Counted from the first letter of the stretch, positions 33,666-42,946 are shown. The stretch: 64,000 nt of DNA from Pseudonocardia parietis (GCF_017876315.1 NZ_JAGINU010000001.1:620001-684000); one strand, 5' to 3'. Numbers and translations are program-made. The notes: a model not told the origin generated them from the sequence alone.

Positions 33666-35357
33666 ATGCGTGAACTGTTCAACCTGCCCGACGTGGGCGA
33701 GGGACTGACCGAGGCCGAGATCATCGCGTGGCGGGTCGCGCCGGGCGACACGGTCGCGGTCAACGACGTGATTGTCGAGATCGAGACGGCGAAGGCGGCG
33801 GTGGAGCTGCCTGCACCGTGGGCCGGGACGGTCGGTGAGCTGTTGGCCGAACCGGGCGCGACGGTCGAGGTCGGGGTGCCGATCATCGCCATCGAGACCG
33901 CTGCTCCCGATACGGCTGCTCCGGACACGGCTGGTTCCGGCACCGCCGAGCCCGGTGAGGGCGGCGCGAAGATCGGGGAGGCGGGCAAGGACGGGCGCAT
34001 CGCGACGCTCGTCGGGTACGGGCCGCGGCAGGGTACGGCGAAGCGGCGGCCCCGCCGGCGGCCCGGCACCGAGGCACCGGCGGCCGCGGACGGTGACGCC
34101 GATCCGGTGGGCCCGGACACGCCGGTCCCGAGTACGGCAGCCACGGATACGGCGGCGGGCCCGGACCCGGCTGCCGCAGATGCTGCAGGCTCGGATACGG
34201 CAGGACCGGACACCGGCGTGGATACGGCGCTCCCGGATACGGCTGGCTCGGCGGCAGGCTCGGATCGGACAGGACCAGGTAACTCCGGCACCGCTCCGGC
34301 CGGCCCTCGGAGCACGTCCGCCGAGACCGCCGGCGGCGAGACCGGTCCGACCGCGGCGTCGGTGCCCCTCGCCCCACCGCCGGTCCGACTGCTGGCCCGG
34401 GAGCTCGGTGTCGACCTGCGGACGGTCCCCGGTACCGGTGCGCACGGCCGGATCACCCGGGACGACGTGCGTGCCGCGGCGGCCGGTGGCGCGCCCACGT
34501 CCGCCGATCCTTCGGCCGGCCCGGCCACCACCGAGGCGACGGCCGCGACCGGAGCTGCGGGGGCCGCCGCTGCCGCCGGGGCACACCCGGCCACCGCGGT
34601 TACCGCCGCCGATGCTGCGCGGGGCACAGCGGCCCCCGCCGGTCGGCGGCCTGCCGGTACCGGGGACCGGCGCGAGCCGATCCGGGGTGTCCGGAAGGCG
34701 ACCGCGGCGGCGATGGTGTCCAGTGCCTTCACCGCACCGCACGTGACCGAGTTCCTCACCGTCGACGTCACCGAGACGATGGCGCTGCGGGAGCGGCTGA
34801 GGGCGTCGAAGGAGTTCGCGGGGATCAAGCTGAGCCCGCTCGCGTTCGCAGCGAAGGCCGCGTGCCTGGCCGCGTCCCGCACCCCGGCGGTGAACGCGAG
34901 CTGGGACGAGCGGGCCGGCGAGATCGTCTACTACGAGCGGGTCCAGCTCGGGATCGCCGCGGCGACCCCGCGGGGCCTGGTCGTGCCGAAGATCCGCGAT
35001 GCCGACCTGCTCGGCCTGAAGCAGCTGGCCGTCGCGCTGAACGACCTCGCCGAGACCGCGCGGGCCGGCCGGACGGCGCCGGCGGACCTCGTGGGCGGGA
35101 CGTTCACCATCACCAACGTCGGTGTCTTCGGCGTCGACACCGGCACGCCGATCCTGAATCCGGGCGAGGCCGCGATCCTCGCCCTCGGTTCGATCAAGCA
35201 GGCACCGTGGGTGGTGGACGGCGAGCTGGCCGTCCGCACCGTCTGCCGGCTCGCGCTGTCGTTCGACCACCGGCTGGTCGACGGGGCCGAGGGCTCGCAG
35301 TTCCTCGCCGACATCGGTGCGCTGCTGGAGGATCCGGGGGTCGCCCTCACCTGGTGA
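33666..35357 (+). CDS. Dihydrolipoamide acyltransferase (E2), single lipoyl domain, long acidic linker
   Basis: 563 residues. The lipoyl domain is 1-78, with the lipoylated Lys43 in EIETAKAAVEL. The linker spans about 79-235; it contains the actinobacterial DGRIATLVGYGPR motif and repeated PDTA/DTAG units. The peripheral subunit-binding domain is 236-275 (VRLLARELGVDLRTVPGTGAHGRITRDDV). A second Ala/Thr-rich linker leads to the acyltransferase domain, about 335-563, with the catalytic His535 in FDHRLVDG. It forms the core of the complex with E1 alpha and beta just upstream. ATG 33666, 12 nt after the beta stop. Confidence 0.93.
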   Translation: MRELFNLPDVGEGLTEAEIIAWRVAPGDTVAVNDVIVEIETAKAAVELPAPWAGTVGELLAEPGATVEVGVPIIAIETAAPDTAAPDTAGSGTAEPGEGGAKIGEAGKDGRIATLVGYGPRQGTAKRRPRRRPGTEAPAAADGDADPVGPDTPVPSTAATDTAAGPDPAAADAAGSDTAGPDTGVDTALPDTAGSAAGSDRTGPGNSGTAPAGPRSTSAETAGGETGPTAASVPLAPPPVRLLARELGVDLRTVPGTGAHGRITRDDVRAAAAGGAPTSADPSAGPATTEATAATGAAGAAAAAGAHPATAVTAADAARGTAAPAGRRPAGTGDRREPIRGVRKATAAAMVSSAFTAPHVTEFLTVDVTETMALRERLRASKEFAGIKLSPLAFAAKAACLAASRTPAVNASWDERAGEIVYYERVQLGIAAATPRGLVVPKIRDADLLGLKQLAVALNDLAETARAGRTAPADLVGGTFTITNVGVFGVDTGTPILNPGEAAILALGSIKQAPWVVDGELAVRTVCRLALSFDHRLVDGAEGSQFLADIGALLEDPGVALTW

Positions 35358-35445
35358 GGCGTGTCGACGCCGAGCTCCGGCGGGTCGGATCCGGCCGATT
35401 CGGGCGATCCGGGAGCAGAACGGCGTGCTCGTGCGTTCTACGGGC

Positions 35446-36006
35446 ATGCCGTTCGTGCTGCTCTACGTCGTGCTCGAGGTGGTGGCGATCGCCGGGCTGA
35501 TCGCCTGGATCGGGCTGGGCTGGACGTTGCTGGTCCTGCTCGCCGGGTCGGTGCTCGGCCTGCTGCTCGCCCGCAGCGAGGGTGCGCGCGCCGCCCGCGC
35601 GCTGGCCACCGCGGTGCAGCGCGGCAAGCTCGCGCACGAGGAGGCCACCGACGGCCTGCTGATCGCGATCGGCGGTGTCCTGCTGTTCATCCCCGGGTTG
35701 ATCACCGACGTGCTCGGCCTGGCCCTGGTGTTCCCGCCGACCCGGGCGCTGGCGCGGCGCCGGATGGTGCGGGCGGCCGAGCGGGCCGCGCCGGGGCTGC
35801 GGACCGCGCGGATCCGGTACGGCGCGACCGTGGTGGACGGGGAGACGGTCCCCGAGCCGGGCAGCGGTGCCGGACCGTCCGGCCGGCCTCCGCTGGTCAC
35901 CGGGCCGGATGGCTCCCGCGGACCGGCGGGACCGGGCGGGAACGGTGGCTCCGGTCCGGTGATCGAGGGCGAGATCGTCGACGGTCCGGACCACCGCGAC
36001 CGCTGA
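35446..36006 (+). CDS. FxsA family membrane protein
   Basis: A 186-residue protein with the FxsA core in its first 110 residues: MPFVLLYVVLEVVAIAGLIAWIGLGWTLLVLLAGSVLGLLLAR, then GRLAHEEATDGLL-type KLAHEEATDGLLIAIGGVLLFIPGLITDVLGLALVFPPTR. FxsA in E. coli relates to phage F exclusion; its housekeeping role is unknown. The tail of about 75 residues is Gly/Pro-rich and ends in an acidic IEGEIVDGPDHRD segment common in actinobacterial FxsA. ATG 35446; a TTCTAC -10-like box 5 nt upstream suggests a leaderless mRNA. Confidence 0.9.
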   Translation: MPFVLLYVVLEVVAIAGLIAWIGLGWTLLVLLAGSVLGLLLARSEGARAARALATAVQRGKLAHEEATDGLLIAIGGVLLFIPGLITDVLGLALVFPPTRALARRRMVRAAERAAPGLRTARIRYGATVVDGETVPEPGSGAGPSGRPPLVTGPDGSRGPAGPGGNGGSGPVIEGEIVDGPDHRDR

Positions 36007-36272
36007 CCACGCGGCCGCGGCGACGGGTGCGTCCCCGCCCGGGCTTACCAGCCGGGCCGGGCTCCGGCGAACAGATTCCGCAGCTCGGTGACGGGTACCG
36101 ACGGTCCCCGCCGCACCGCTCGTACGTCCCCGGAACCGGGCCCGGTGCGTCGTGTGACCACGTTCGGTCACGTTCCGGACCGCTGGGCCGCCCGGGTGGA
36201 TCGCCGCGACACGCCGTGCAGCGGCTACCGTCGTCTACGGAATCCGGAAGATCGACGGATACCGTCGGGGCC

Positions 36273-37463
36273 ATGGACCCGGTGCGCAACCCGTTCGCTC
36301 CCGGTGCGGGGCAGCGTCCGCCCGAGCTCGCCGGCCGGGATCGCGAGGTGGACGCCTTCGAGATCGTCCTGGAGCGGGTCGCGCGCGGGCGCCCGGAGCG
36401 GAGCCTGGTGCTGACCGGGCTGCGGGGTGTCGGGAAGACCGTCCTGCTCGGCGAGCTGCGTTCGATGGCGATGCATGCGGGCTGGGGCGCCGGGAAGATC
36501 GAGGCCCGGCCGGACGCGGACCTCCGCCGTCCGCTGTCCGCGGCCCTGCACCGTGCGGTCCGGGACCTCGCCGTCCGGCACCGTGCACCGGAGCGGATCG
36601 ACGAGGTGCTGGGCGTGCTCAAGGCGTTCGCGCTGCGCTCCTCGCCCGAGGGGACCAAGCTGCGCGACCGCTGGCAGCCCGGCATCGACGTCCCCGTGAA
36701 GAACGGCCGTGCCGACTCCGGCGACATCGAGATCGACCTCGTCGAGCTGTTCACCGAGGTCGCGGAGCTGGCCCAGGACGTCGGCTCCGGCATCGCCCTG
36801 CTCATCGACGAGATGCAGGACCTCAAGCCGGAGGACGTCTCCGCGCTCTGCGCCGCCTGCCACGAGCTGTCCCAGGCGCGGGTGCCACTGGTCGTGGTGG
36901 GGGCGGGGCTGCCGCACCTGCCCGCGGTGCTGTCGGCGTCGAAGTCGTACTCGGAGCGGCTGTTCAAGTACTCCAGGATCGACCGGCTGGATCGCAAGGA
37001 CGCCGACTTCGCGCTGCTCGCCCCGGCCGAGCGGGAGGACGCGACGTTCGACCAGGACGCCCTCGACGATCTCTACCACCGATCCGGTGGGTATCCGTAC
37101 TTCGTCCAGGCCTACGGCAAGGCGGCCTGGGACGCGGCCCCCACCAGCCCGATCGGTGCCGAGGACGTCGCGATGGCCGCGCCGGAGGCGGAGGCCGAGC
37201 TCGCCGTCGGCTTCTTCGGCTCCCGCTACGAGCGGGCCACCCCTGCCGAGCGGGAGTACCTGCGGGCGATGGCGGAGCTGACCGAGGGCGAGGACCTGCC
37301 GATCGACACCGCGTCCGTCGCGAGACACCTCGACCGGCGGGCGTCGTCGCTGTCGCCCGCCCGGGACAGCCTGTTGAAGAAGGGTCTGGTGTTCTCGGCC
37401 CAGCGCGGGCAGATCGCGTTCACGGTGCCGCACTTCGGGCGTTACCTGCTCGCCAACTCGTGA
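36273..37463 (+). CDS. Orphan P-loop ATPase (Orc1/STAND-like, archaeal-ATPase type)
   Basis: A 396-residue AAA-like ATPase. ELAGRDREVDAFEIVLERVARGRPERSLVLTGLRGVGKTVLLGEL provides the N-linker and Walker A; IALLIDEMQDLKPEDVSALCAACHEL is Walker B; PLVVVGAGLPHLP looks like sensor 1; SGGYPYFVQAYGKAAWD is the typical Cdc6/STAND sensor-2 region. A C-terminal winged-helix-like part follows (DTASVARHLDRRASSLSPARDSLLKKGLVFSAQRGQIAFTVPHFGRYL), suggesting DNA or protein binding. ATG 36273. No partner gene is adjacent. It resembles widespread actinobacterial ATP-binding proteins of unknown role. Confidence 0.85.
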   Translation: MDPVRNPFAPGAGQRPPELAGRDREVDAFEIVLERVARGRPERSLVLTGLRGVGKTVLLGELRSMAMHAGWGAGKIEARPDADLRRPLSAALHRAVRDLAVRHRAPERIDEVLGVLKAFALRSSPEGTKLRDRWQPGIDVPVKNGRADSGDIEIDLVELFTEVAELAQDVGSGIALLIDEMQDLKPEDVSALCAACHELSQARVPLVVVGAGLPHLPAVLSASKSYSERLFKYSRIDRLDRKDADFALLAPAEREDATFDQDALDDLYHRSGGYPYFVQAYGKAAWDAAPTSPIGAEDVAMAAPEAEAELAVGFFGSRYERATPAEREYLRAMAELTEGEDLPIDTASVARHLDRRASSLSPARDSLLKKGLVFSAQRGQIAFTVPHFGRYLLANS

Positions 37464-37490
37464 GACGATAACCCGTACGAGTGAAAACCG

Positions 37491-37580
37491 GTTGCGGTGT
37501 AACGCAACTCCGTTCCCGGTCGAATGTCCTCCTGAGCCCCGCGGCGCCACCGGACCCCCGACCCGGTCGCGCCGCGGGGC
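37491..37580 (+). terminator. Tandem hairpins after the ATPase gene
   Basis: A 6-bp stem GTTGCG / CGCAAC (37491-37508, 6-nt loop) is followed by a long one, GCCCCGCGGCGC / GCGCCGCGGGGC (37536-37580), with further pairing toward the loop. They start 28 nt after the ATPase stop and end before the GroES-like promoter, so they most likely stop transcription. Confidence 0.65.
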
Positions 37581-37656
37581 GTTCCACGTTCGGGGCCCGG
37601 TGTCGCGGGACCGGGCGCTGCCGGGAGCGTCGGCACCGGCCCGTAGCATCACGAAG

Positions 37657-37977
37657 GTGGTCGAGCCGAAACTCGAGATCCAGATGCTCCACGACCGGGT
37701 AATGATCAAGAAGGTCGAGGGCGAGGGTGAGCGGCGGAGCTCGGCCGGAATCGTCATCCCGGCAACCGCACAGGTCGCCAAGCGTCTGGTCTGGGGAGAG
37801 GTCGTGGGGGTGGGTCAGCACGTGCGAACGGTCAAGGCCGGCGACCGCGTGCTACTCGCTCCCGAGGACCAGTACGAGGTCGAGATCGGCGGGGTCGGAC
37901 ATCTGGTGATGCGCGAACGGGACCTGCATGCGGTGGCCTCTACGGCCACGCAGCACGGGACCGGCGTCTACCTCTGA
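37657..37977 (+). CDS. GroES-family co-chaperonin paralogue without groEL
   Basis: About 106 residues of the Cpn10 fold: IQMLHDRVMIKKVEGEGERRSSAGIVIPATAQVAKRLVWGEVVGVGQHVRTVKAGDRVLLAPEDQYEVEIGGVGHLVMRERDL, aligned to GroES strands and the mobile loop (here ERRSSAGIVIPATAQ). Compared with a housekeeping GroES it carries a C-terminal addition (TATQHGTGVYL) and lacks the usual KVLYSKYGGT block. No groEL adjoins it. Leaderless start: TAGCAT -10 box 8 nt before GTG 37657. Such second GroES-like genes are frequent in Actinobacteria; the function is unknown. Confidence 0.85.
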   Translation: MVEPKLEIQMLHDRVMIKKVEGEGERRSSAGIVIPATAQVAKRLVWGEVVGVGQHVRTVKAGDRVLLAPEDQYEVEIGGVGHLVMRERDLHAVASTATQHGTGVYL

Positions 37978-38044
37978 CCCCCGGTCCGCCCGAGGCGTGC
38001 AGCACGGCCGGCTCGACGGCGGTGCGGAAAGGAAGCTCCACGTC

Positions 38045-40369
38045 ATGCCCGAGCGTCAGTCCCCGCCCGGCGAGACCAGCGATCCCGCGGTGAAGCCCAC
38101 CCCGGACGCGGGAACGGAGGACCACGGCACGGCCGGCACGTCGTCCGGTCGTCCGGTGATGTCCGCCCGTCGCCCGTCCCCCGGCCCGCGGGCCGGGAGT
38201 GACGCCGAGGCCGGTGCACGCCCGTCGCCGTCCCCCCGTCCGGCGGATCCGGCCGAGGCCGCCGAGAAGTCTCCGCCCGCCTCCCCCGCGGCGCGTTCCG
38301 TCGCAGGTCAGGCCGTCGACCCGAGTCCCGAAGCCGGCTCCGCCGGTGTCACGGCGGCCGAGACGAGGCCGATCGCGAACGCGCAGGCCGGTACGGAACG
38401 GCTCGGAGCTTCCGGGAACGAGAACGGCACCGCGGCCACCGGCGCACCGGCCGACCAGGGCGCCCCGCCGAGCGAACAGCGCACGCACGTCCTGCCGCGG
38501 GTCGCGCCGATCGCTGCGCAGGCGGACTCCGGCGGTTCGACCGAGCAGACCGAACGGATCCGGACCGGCGGCCCCGCCGCGTTCGGCCCGGCGCCGGGCG
38601 CGCCCGGTCCCGGTGGGCCGGGCGGTCCGGGTGGCCCAGACGGGCCCGGCCCGGCCGGCGGTGACTCCGGCGACGGTGACGGCGACGGCGACTCCGGCCG
38701 CAAGCGTCCGACCGGCCTGATCATCGCTGCCGCCGTGCTCGGTGTGCTGGTCCTCGGCTATGTCGGTGACCTGGCGTTCTCCTCGGGCAGCGTTCCGCGC
38801 GGCGTCACCGTCGCCGGGCAGGAGATCGGCGGGATGTCCCGTGCCGCGGCCACCGAGAAGCTGCAGGCCGCCATCGAGCCGCGTTCCTCGGCCCCGGTGC
38901 CGGTGCAGGCCGGTGAGGTCCGGAGCGAGATCGACCCGAAGGCCGCCGGCCTGCAGGTCGACTACGAGCGCACCCTGGACGAGGCGGGCGAGCAGCCGCT
39001 GAACCCGATCACCCGGATCTCGTCGTTCTTCACCGACCGCGACGTGCAGGTCATCAACTCCGCCGACGACCGGGCCGTCCGGACCGCGCTGGAGCAGATG
39101 GCCCCGCTGGTCATGAAGGAGCCGAAGGAGGGCACGGTCGAGTTCGAGGGGCTCACCCCGGTGCCGGTGGAGCCCGAACCGGGCCAGCAGCTCGACGTCG
39201 AGGCGGCCATCGGAGTCGTCGAGCAGCAGTGGGCCTCCGGCCGGCCGGTGCAGCTGCCGTTGATCGTCGAGCAGGCCGTCACCACCCCCGCTGACGTGCA
39301 GCAGGCCATCGAGGAGGTCGCGAAGCCGGCCGTCTCGGGCCCGCTGACGATCACGGGTGAGGGCTCGAACGCCACGATCCCGCCAGAGGACATCGCCAAG
39401 GCGCTCAGCTTCACCGCGGACCCGCAGGGCACGGCCAAGCTCAAGCCGGTGATCGCGAACAAGACCCTCGAGGACTCGGCGAAGCCGCAGCTCGAGAGCA
39501 CCGAGAAGCCGGCCGTCGACGCCCGGCTCGACTTCGCCTCGACCCCGCCGAAGGTCATCCCGTCCCAGGACGGCCGCGGCATCGACTACGACGCGACGTT
39601 CACCAACCTCCTGCCGATCCTGACCGGTGAGGGCCCGCGCCAGGTGGCCGCGATCTACGCGCAGAAGCCGGCCGAGATCACCACGGCGGACCTGGAGTCC
39701 CTGGGCAACGCCGGCGAGATCGGCAGCTTCACCACGGGTGGGTTCGCGGCGGACTCCGGCCAGAACATCAAGCGGGCCGCCGAGGCCATCGACGGCCAGA
39801 TCATCCAGCCCGGCGAGACGTTCAGCCTGAACGAGGTGACCAACCCGCGGAACCTGGCCAACGGCTACGTCGAGGCGGGCATCATCGAGGACGGGCACCC
39901 GGCCCGCGGTGTCGGCGGCGGTGTCTCCCAGATCGCGACGACGCTGTACAACGCGTCGTACTTCGCCGGGATGACCGACGTCGAGCACAAGGAACACAGC
40001 TACTACATCAGCCGCTACCCGGTGGCCCGCGAGGCGACGGTCTTCAACAACCTGATCGACGTCAAGTTCCGCAACGACGGCCCGACGGCAGTGCTGATCA
40101 AGACGGCCTGGACGCCGAGCAACGTCACGGTGACCTTCCTCGGGCAGAAGATGTGGGAGGTCTCGTCCTCCACGGGGCCGCGGACCAGCCCGACCGAGCC
40201 GCAGCTCGTCAACATCCCGGCCGGGGAACCGTGCAGCCCGAGCAACGGGTCGCCGGGCTTCACCGCGACCGACACCCGGACCATGCGCAACGTGCAGACC
40301 GGGGAGACGAAGAGTGACACGCGGACGGTGAAGTACAACCCTCAGCCGATCGTGCGTTGTGGCGGCTGA
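38045..40369 (+). CDS. VanW family envelope protein with long disordered N-terminus
   Basis: 774 residues. Residues 1-215 are a Pro/Ala/Gly/Thr-rich cytosolic tail ending in a GDGDGD stretch and RKRP. One membrane helix at about 222-243 (GLIIAAAVLGVLVLGYVGDLAF) follows. The outside part has two peptidoglycan-binding-like repeats (GVTVAGQEIGGMSRAAATEKLQAAI; IDYDATFTNLLPIL) and the VanW domain (NIKRAAEAIDGQIIQPGETFSLNEV, GVGGGVSQIATTLYNASYFAGMTDVEHKEHSYYISRYP). It is probably a wall-associated, type II membrane protein. ATG 38045 has AAGGA 10 nt upstream. Role in vancomycin response is not implied. Confidence 0.92.
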   Translation: MPERQSPPGETSDPAVKPTPDAGTEDHGTAGTSSGRPVMSARRPSPGPRAGSDAEAGARPSPSPRPADPAEAAEKSPPASPAARSVAGQAVDPSPEAGSAGVTAAETRPIANAQAGTERLGASGNENGTAATGAPADQGAPPSEQRTHVLPRVAPIAAQADSGGSTEQTERIRTGGPAAFGPAPGAPGPGGPGGPGGPDGPGPAGGDSGDGDGDGDSGRKRPTGLIIAAAVLGVLVLGYVGDLAFSSGSVPRGVTVAGQEIGGMSRAAATEKLQAAIEPRSSAPVPVQAGEVRSEIDPKAAGLQVDYERTLDEAGEQPLNPITRISSFFTDRDVQVINSADDRAVRTALEQMAPLVMKEPKEGTVEFEGLTPVPVEPEPGQQLDVEAAIGVVEQQWASGRPVQLPLIVEQAVTTPADVQQAIEEVAKPAVSGPLTITGEGSNATIPPEDIAKALSFTADPQGTAKLKPVIANKTLEDSAKPQLESTEKPAVDARLDFASTPPKVIPSQDGRGIDYDATFTNLLPILTGEGPRQVAAIYAQKPAEITTADLESLGNAGEIGSFTTGGFAADSGQNIKRAAEAIDGQIIQPGETFSLNEVTNPRNLANGYVEAGIIEDGHPARGVGGGVSQIATTLYNASYFAGMTDVEHKEHSYYISRYPVAREATVFNNLIDVKFRNDGPTAVLIKTAWTPSNVTVTFLGQKMWEVSSSTGPRTSPTEPQLVNIPAGEPCSPSNGSPGFTATDTRTMRNVQTGETKSDTRTVKYNPQPIVRCGG

Positions 40370-40433
40370 TCCGGTGATCGTCGGCCTCAGGAGCTGACGA
40401 GAGCCGCATCACATTCGTACGCTGATCCCTTCT

Positions 40434-40507
40434 GCGCTGATGCTCCGGCCATCGACCGGCCGGGGCATCAGCGCTGAGGCTCCGGCCCTCGACCGCCGGG
40501 GCCTCAG
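40434..40507 (+). promoter_or_regulatory. Twin near-identical stem-loops (terminator or attenuator)
   Basis: Hairpin 1 (40434-40474) has a 17-bp stem with loop ATCGACC. Hairpin 2 (40474-40507) has a 13-bp stem with loop CCTCGACC. Both share CTGAnGCTCCGGC and GCCGGGGCnTCAG; where hairpin 1 pairs T with A, hairpin 2 pairs G with C, a compensatory change that keeps the pairing. They begin 64 nt after the VanW stop and end 30 nt before the CBS gene, so they may end VanW transcription and/or control the CBS gene. Confidence 0.75.
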
Positions 40508-40537
40508 TCGATGACGAGCGAAGGATCGGGGTACCGG

Positions 40538-40963
40538 ATGCGGATCGCGGACGTGCTCAAGGGCAAGGGGAGCTCGGTGGCCACCGTGTCACCCGACGAC
40601 GAGGTCACGGTGGTGCTGCGCTTCATCGCCGAGCGGAACCTCGGTGCACTCCCGGTCGTCGACGGCGATCGGCTCGTCGGCATCGTCTCCGAGCGGGACG
40701 TGGTGCGCAGGCTGCACCAGCAGGGCGCCGCGCTGCTGACCGCGCGGGTGTCCGAGGTGATGACCTCGGACGTGGTCACCTGCTCGCCCGAGGACAGCGT
40801 CGGTGATCTCGCGCAGGTCATGACCGAGCGCCGGGTCCGGCACCTCCCGGTGATCGTGGACGGCGCACTGGCCGGGATCGTCTCGATCGGTGACCTGGTC
40901 AAGGCCCGGATCGACATGCTGGAGCAGGAACGCGAGCAGCTGGAGAGCTACATCGCGCAGTAG
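40538..40963 (+). CDS. CBS domain pair protein
   Basis: A 141-residue protein made of two CBS motifs: VATVSPDDEVTVVLRFIAERNLGALPVVDGDRLVGIVSERDVVRRL, then MTSDVVTCSPEDSVGDLAQVMTERRVRHLPVIVDGALAGIVSIGDLVKARI. It ends with a short helix (LEQEREQLESYI). Such stand-alone Bateman modules bind adenine nucleotides and act as energy or ligand sensors. I start at ATG 40538 (MRIADVLKGKG), the common beginning of the family; an ATG at 40511 abutting the hairpin would add nine residues. Confidence 0.9.
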   Translation: MRIADVLKGKGSSVATVSPDDEVTVVLRFIAERNLGALPVVDGDRLVGIVSERDVVRRLHQQGAALLTARVSEVMTSDVVTCSPEDSVGDLAQVMTERRVRHLPVIVDGALAGIVSIGDLVKARIDMLEQEREQLESYIAQ

Positions 40964-40971
40964 CCGGAGAA

Positions 40972-41002
40972 GGCCCCGGGCGGGGAGTCCGCGCCCGGGG
41001 CC
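40972..41002. terminator. Convergent hairpin terminator
   Basis: GGCCCCGGGCG and CGCCCGGGGCC form a perfect 11-bp stem with a 9-nt loop, 9 nt after the CBS stop and 27 nt from the end of the opposing acyl-CoA dehydrogenase gene. It can serve both strands. Confidence 0.75.
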
Positions 41003-41028
41003 CGGTCCCCCGGGTCAGTACCCCGTCA

Positions 41029-42867
41029 CTAGAAGGCCGCCTCGTCCAGCTCCATCAGCGCGTTGTCGGCGTTCTCGACGATCGCCTTCTCCGAGGTCAG
41101 GCGCGGCAGCACGGTCCTGGCGAAGAACGACGCGACGCCGACCTTGCCCTCGTAGAACGCGCGGTCCTTCGCCGGCACCCCGTCGGTACCCAGCGCCTCG
41201 AGCGCCACGGTGGCCTGGCGCAGCAGCAGCCAGCCGACGAGCAGGTCACCGACCGCCATCAGCAGCCGCACGGTGTGCTGGCCGACCTTGTACAGGTTCT
41301 TCACGTCCTCGGCGGAGGAGTAGAGGAAACCGGTCAGCGCGCCGAGCATCCCCTGGACGTCGGTGAGCGCGGTGCGCAGGAGCTCGCGCTCCTCCTTGAG
41401 CCGGCCGTTACCCGCGTCGGAGTCGATGAAGGCCTGCACCTCACCGGCCACGTGGGCCAGTGCCTGCCCGTTGTCCCGGACGATCTTGCGGAACAGGAAG
41501 TCCTGGGACTGGATCGCGGTCGTGCCCTCGTACAGGGAGTCGATCTTCGCGTCCCGGATGTACTGCTCGATCGGGTAGTCCTGCAGGAAGCCCGAGCCGC
41601 CGAGGGTCTGCAGCGACTGCACCAGCTGCTCGGTCGCCCGCTCCGAGCCGACGCCCTTGACGATCGGCAGCAGCAGGTCGTTGACCTTCTCCGCGAGCTC
41701 GGTGCTGATCCCACCGCCCTCGCCGCCGAGCCGGATCCGGTCCTGGAAGGTGGCGGTGTAGGTGTAGACGGCGCGCAGGCCCTCCGCGTACGCCTTCTGC
41801 AGCATGAGGCTGCGGCGGACGTCCGGGTGGTGGGTGATCGTGACCCGCGGCGCGGTCTTGTCGGTCATCCGGGTCAGGTCGGCGCCCTGGACCCGCTCCT
41901 TGGCGAACTCCAGTGCGGTCAGGTAGCCGGTGGACAGCGTGCCGATGGCCTTGGTGCCCACCAGCATCCGGGCGTACTCGATGACCTGGAACATCTGCGC
42001 GATGCCGTCGTGCACGTCGCCGAGCAGCCAGCCGACGGCCGGCGTGTCGTGTGCACCGAAGGTCAGCTCGCATGTGGTGGAGGCCTTGAGCCCCATCTTG
42101 TGCTCGACGTTCGTGACGAAGGCACCGTTGCGCTCGCCCGGCTCACCGGTCTCGGAGTCGAAGTGGAACTTCGGCACCAGGAACAGCGACAACCCCTTGG
42201 TGCCCGGCTTTCCGCCCTCGGGGCGGGCCAGCACCAGGTGCATGATGTTCTCGGTGAAGTCCTGCTCGGCCGAGGTGATGAAGCGTTTCACGCCCTCGAT
42301 GTGCCAGGTGCCGTCCTCCTGCTGGACGGCCTTCGTGCGGCCGGCGCCGACGTCCGAACCGGCGTCCGGCTCGGTCAGCACCATCGTGGCGCCCCAGCCG
42401 CGGTCGATCATGAGCTCGGCCCAGCGCCGCTGCTCGTCGGTGCCGTTGCGGTGCATGATCCCGGCGAAGTTCGGCCCGGTCAGGTACATGAAGACGGCCG
42501 GGTTGGAGCCGAGCATCATCTCCGCGGCGGCCCACTGCACCGACGGCGGGATGCCGTAGCCACCCAGCTCGGTGGACAGGCCCAGACGCCACCACTCGCC
42601 GTCCCAGAGAACCTTGTAGGCGTCCTTGAGCTCCTGCGGCGTGGTGACCGAGAAGGTCTTCGGGTCGTACACCGGCGGGTTGCGGTCGATCGTCGCGTAG
42701 TGCTCGGCCAGCGGGCCGGTGCACACGGCGGACAGCTCGGACAACACGCCCTTCGCGGTGTCGAGGTCGACGCCCTCGAACTCGCCCGCGCCGAGGTGGT
42801 CCTGGACCCGGAAGACCTCGAAGAGGTTGAACTCCAGGTCTCGCAGGTTGCTCCTGTAGTGGCCCAT
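41029..42867 (-). CDS. fadE5: Acyl-CoA dehydrogenase, FadE5 type
   Basis: A 612-residue flavoprotein that introduces the alpha-beta double bond into fatty acyl-CoA. The start [21 protein letters not shown] and the [12 protein letters not shown] block match mycobacterial FadE5, a broad-chain-length enzyme of about 611 aa. Core motifs are [84 protein letters not shown], plus the extra C-terminal helical domain. ATG 42867 has GAAGGA 4 nt upstream. The upstream region carries a TACCGGCCGGTA palindrome. Monocistronic by context. Confidence 0.93.
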   Translation of the reverse strand: MGHYRSNLRDLEFNLFEVFRVQDHLGAGEFEGVDLDTAKGVLSELSAVCTGPLAEHYATIDRNPPVYDPKTFSVTTPQELKDAYKVLWDGEWWRLGLSTELGGYGIPPSVQWAAAEMMLGSNPAVFMYLTGPNFAGIMHRNGTDEQRRWAELMIDRGWGATMVLTEPDAGSDVGAGRTKAVQQEDGTWHIEGVKRFITSAEQDFTENIMHLVLARPEGGKPGTKGLSLFLVPKFHFDSETGEPGERNGAFVTNVEHKMGLKASTTCELTFGAHDTPAVGWLLGDVHDGIAQMFQVIEYARMLVGTKAIGTLSTGYLTALEFAKERVQGADLTRMTDKTAPRVTITHHPDVRRSLMLQKAYAEGLRAVYTYTATFQDRIRLGGEGGGISTELAEKVNDLLLPIVKGVGSERATEQLVQSLQTLGGSGFLQDYPIEQYIRDAKIDSLYEGTTAIQSQDFLFRKIVRDNGQALAHVAGEVQAFIDSDAGNGRLKEERELLRTALTDVQGMLGALTGFLYSSAEDVKNLYKVGQHTVRLLMAVGDLLVGWLLLRQATVALEALGTDGVPAKDRAFYEGKVGVASFFARTVLPRLTSEKAIVENADNALMELDEAAF

Positions 42868-42905
42868 CTGTCCTTCACCGCCGTTCCTGCCAGGGCCGAT
42901 TCCGC

Positions 42906-42946
42906 TACCGGCCGGTAACTGACTCCAGAGTATTACTCACCGGTAA
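42906..42946. promoter_or_regulatory. Palindrome and repeated CCGGTAAC motifs upstream of fadE5
   Basis: TACCGGCCGGTA (42906-42917) is a perfect 12-bp palindrome. CCGGTAAC occurs twice (42912-42919 and 42940-42947), with an AT-rich patch (AGTATTACTC) between. Lying 39-80 bp upstream of the fadE5-like start, it is a plausible regulator site for fatty-acid control. Confidence 0.4.

Noticed and set aside
33900..34270. Repeats in the E2 gene as a possible mobile or minisatellite element
   Set aside because: They are irregular and in frame, encoding the normal Ala/Pro/Thr-rich linker between domains.
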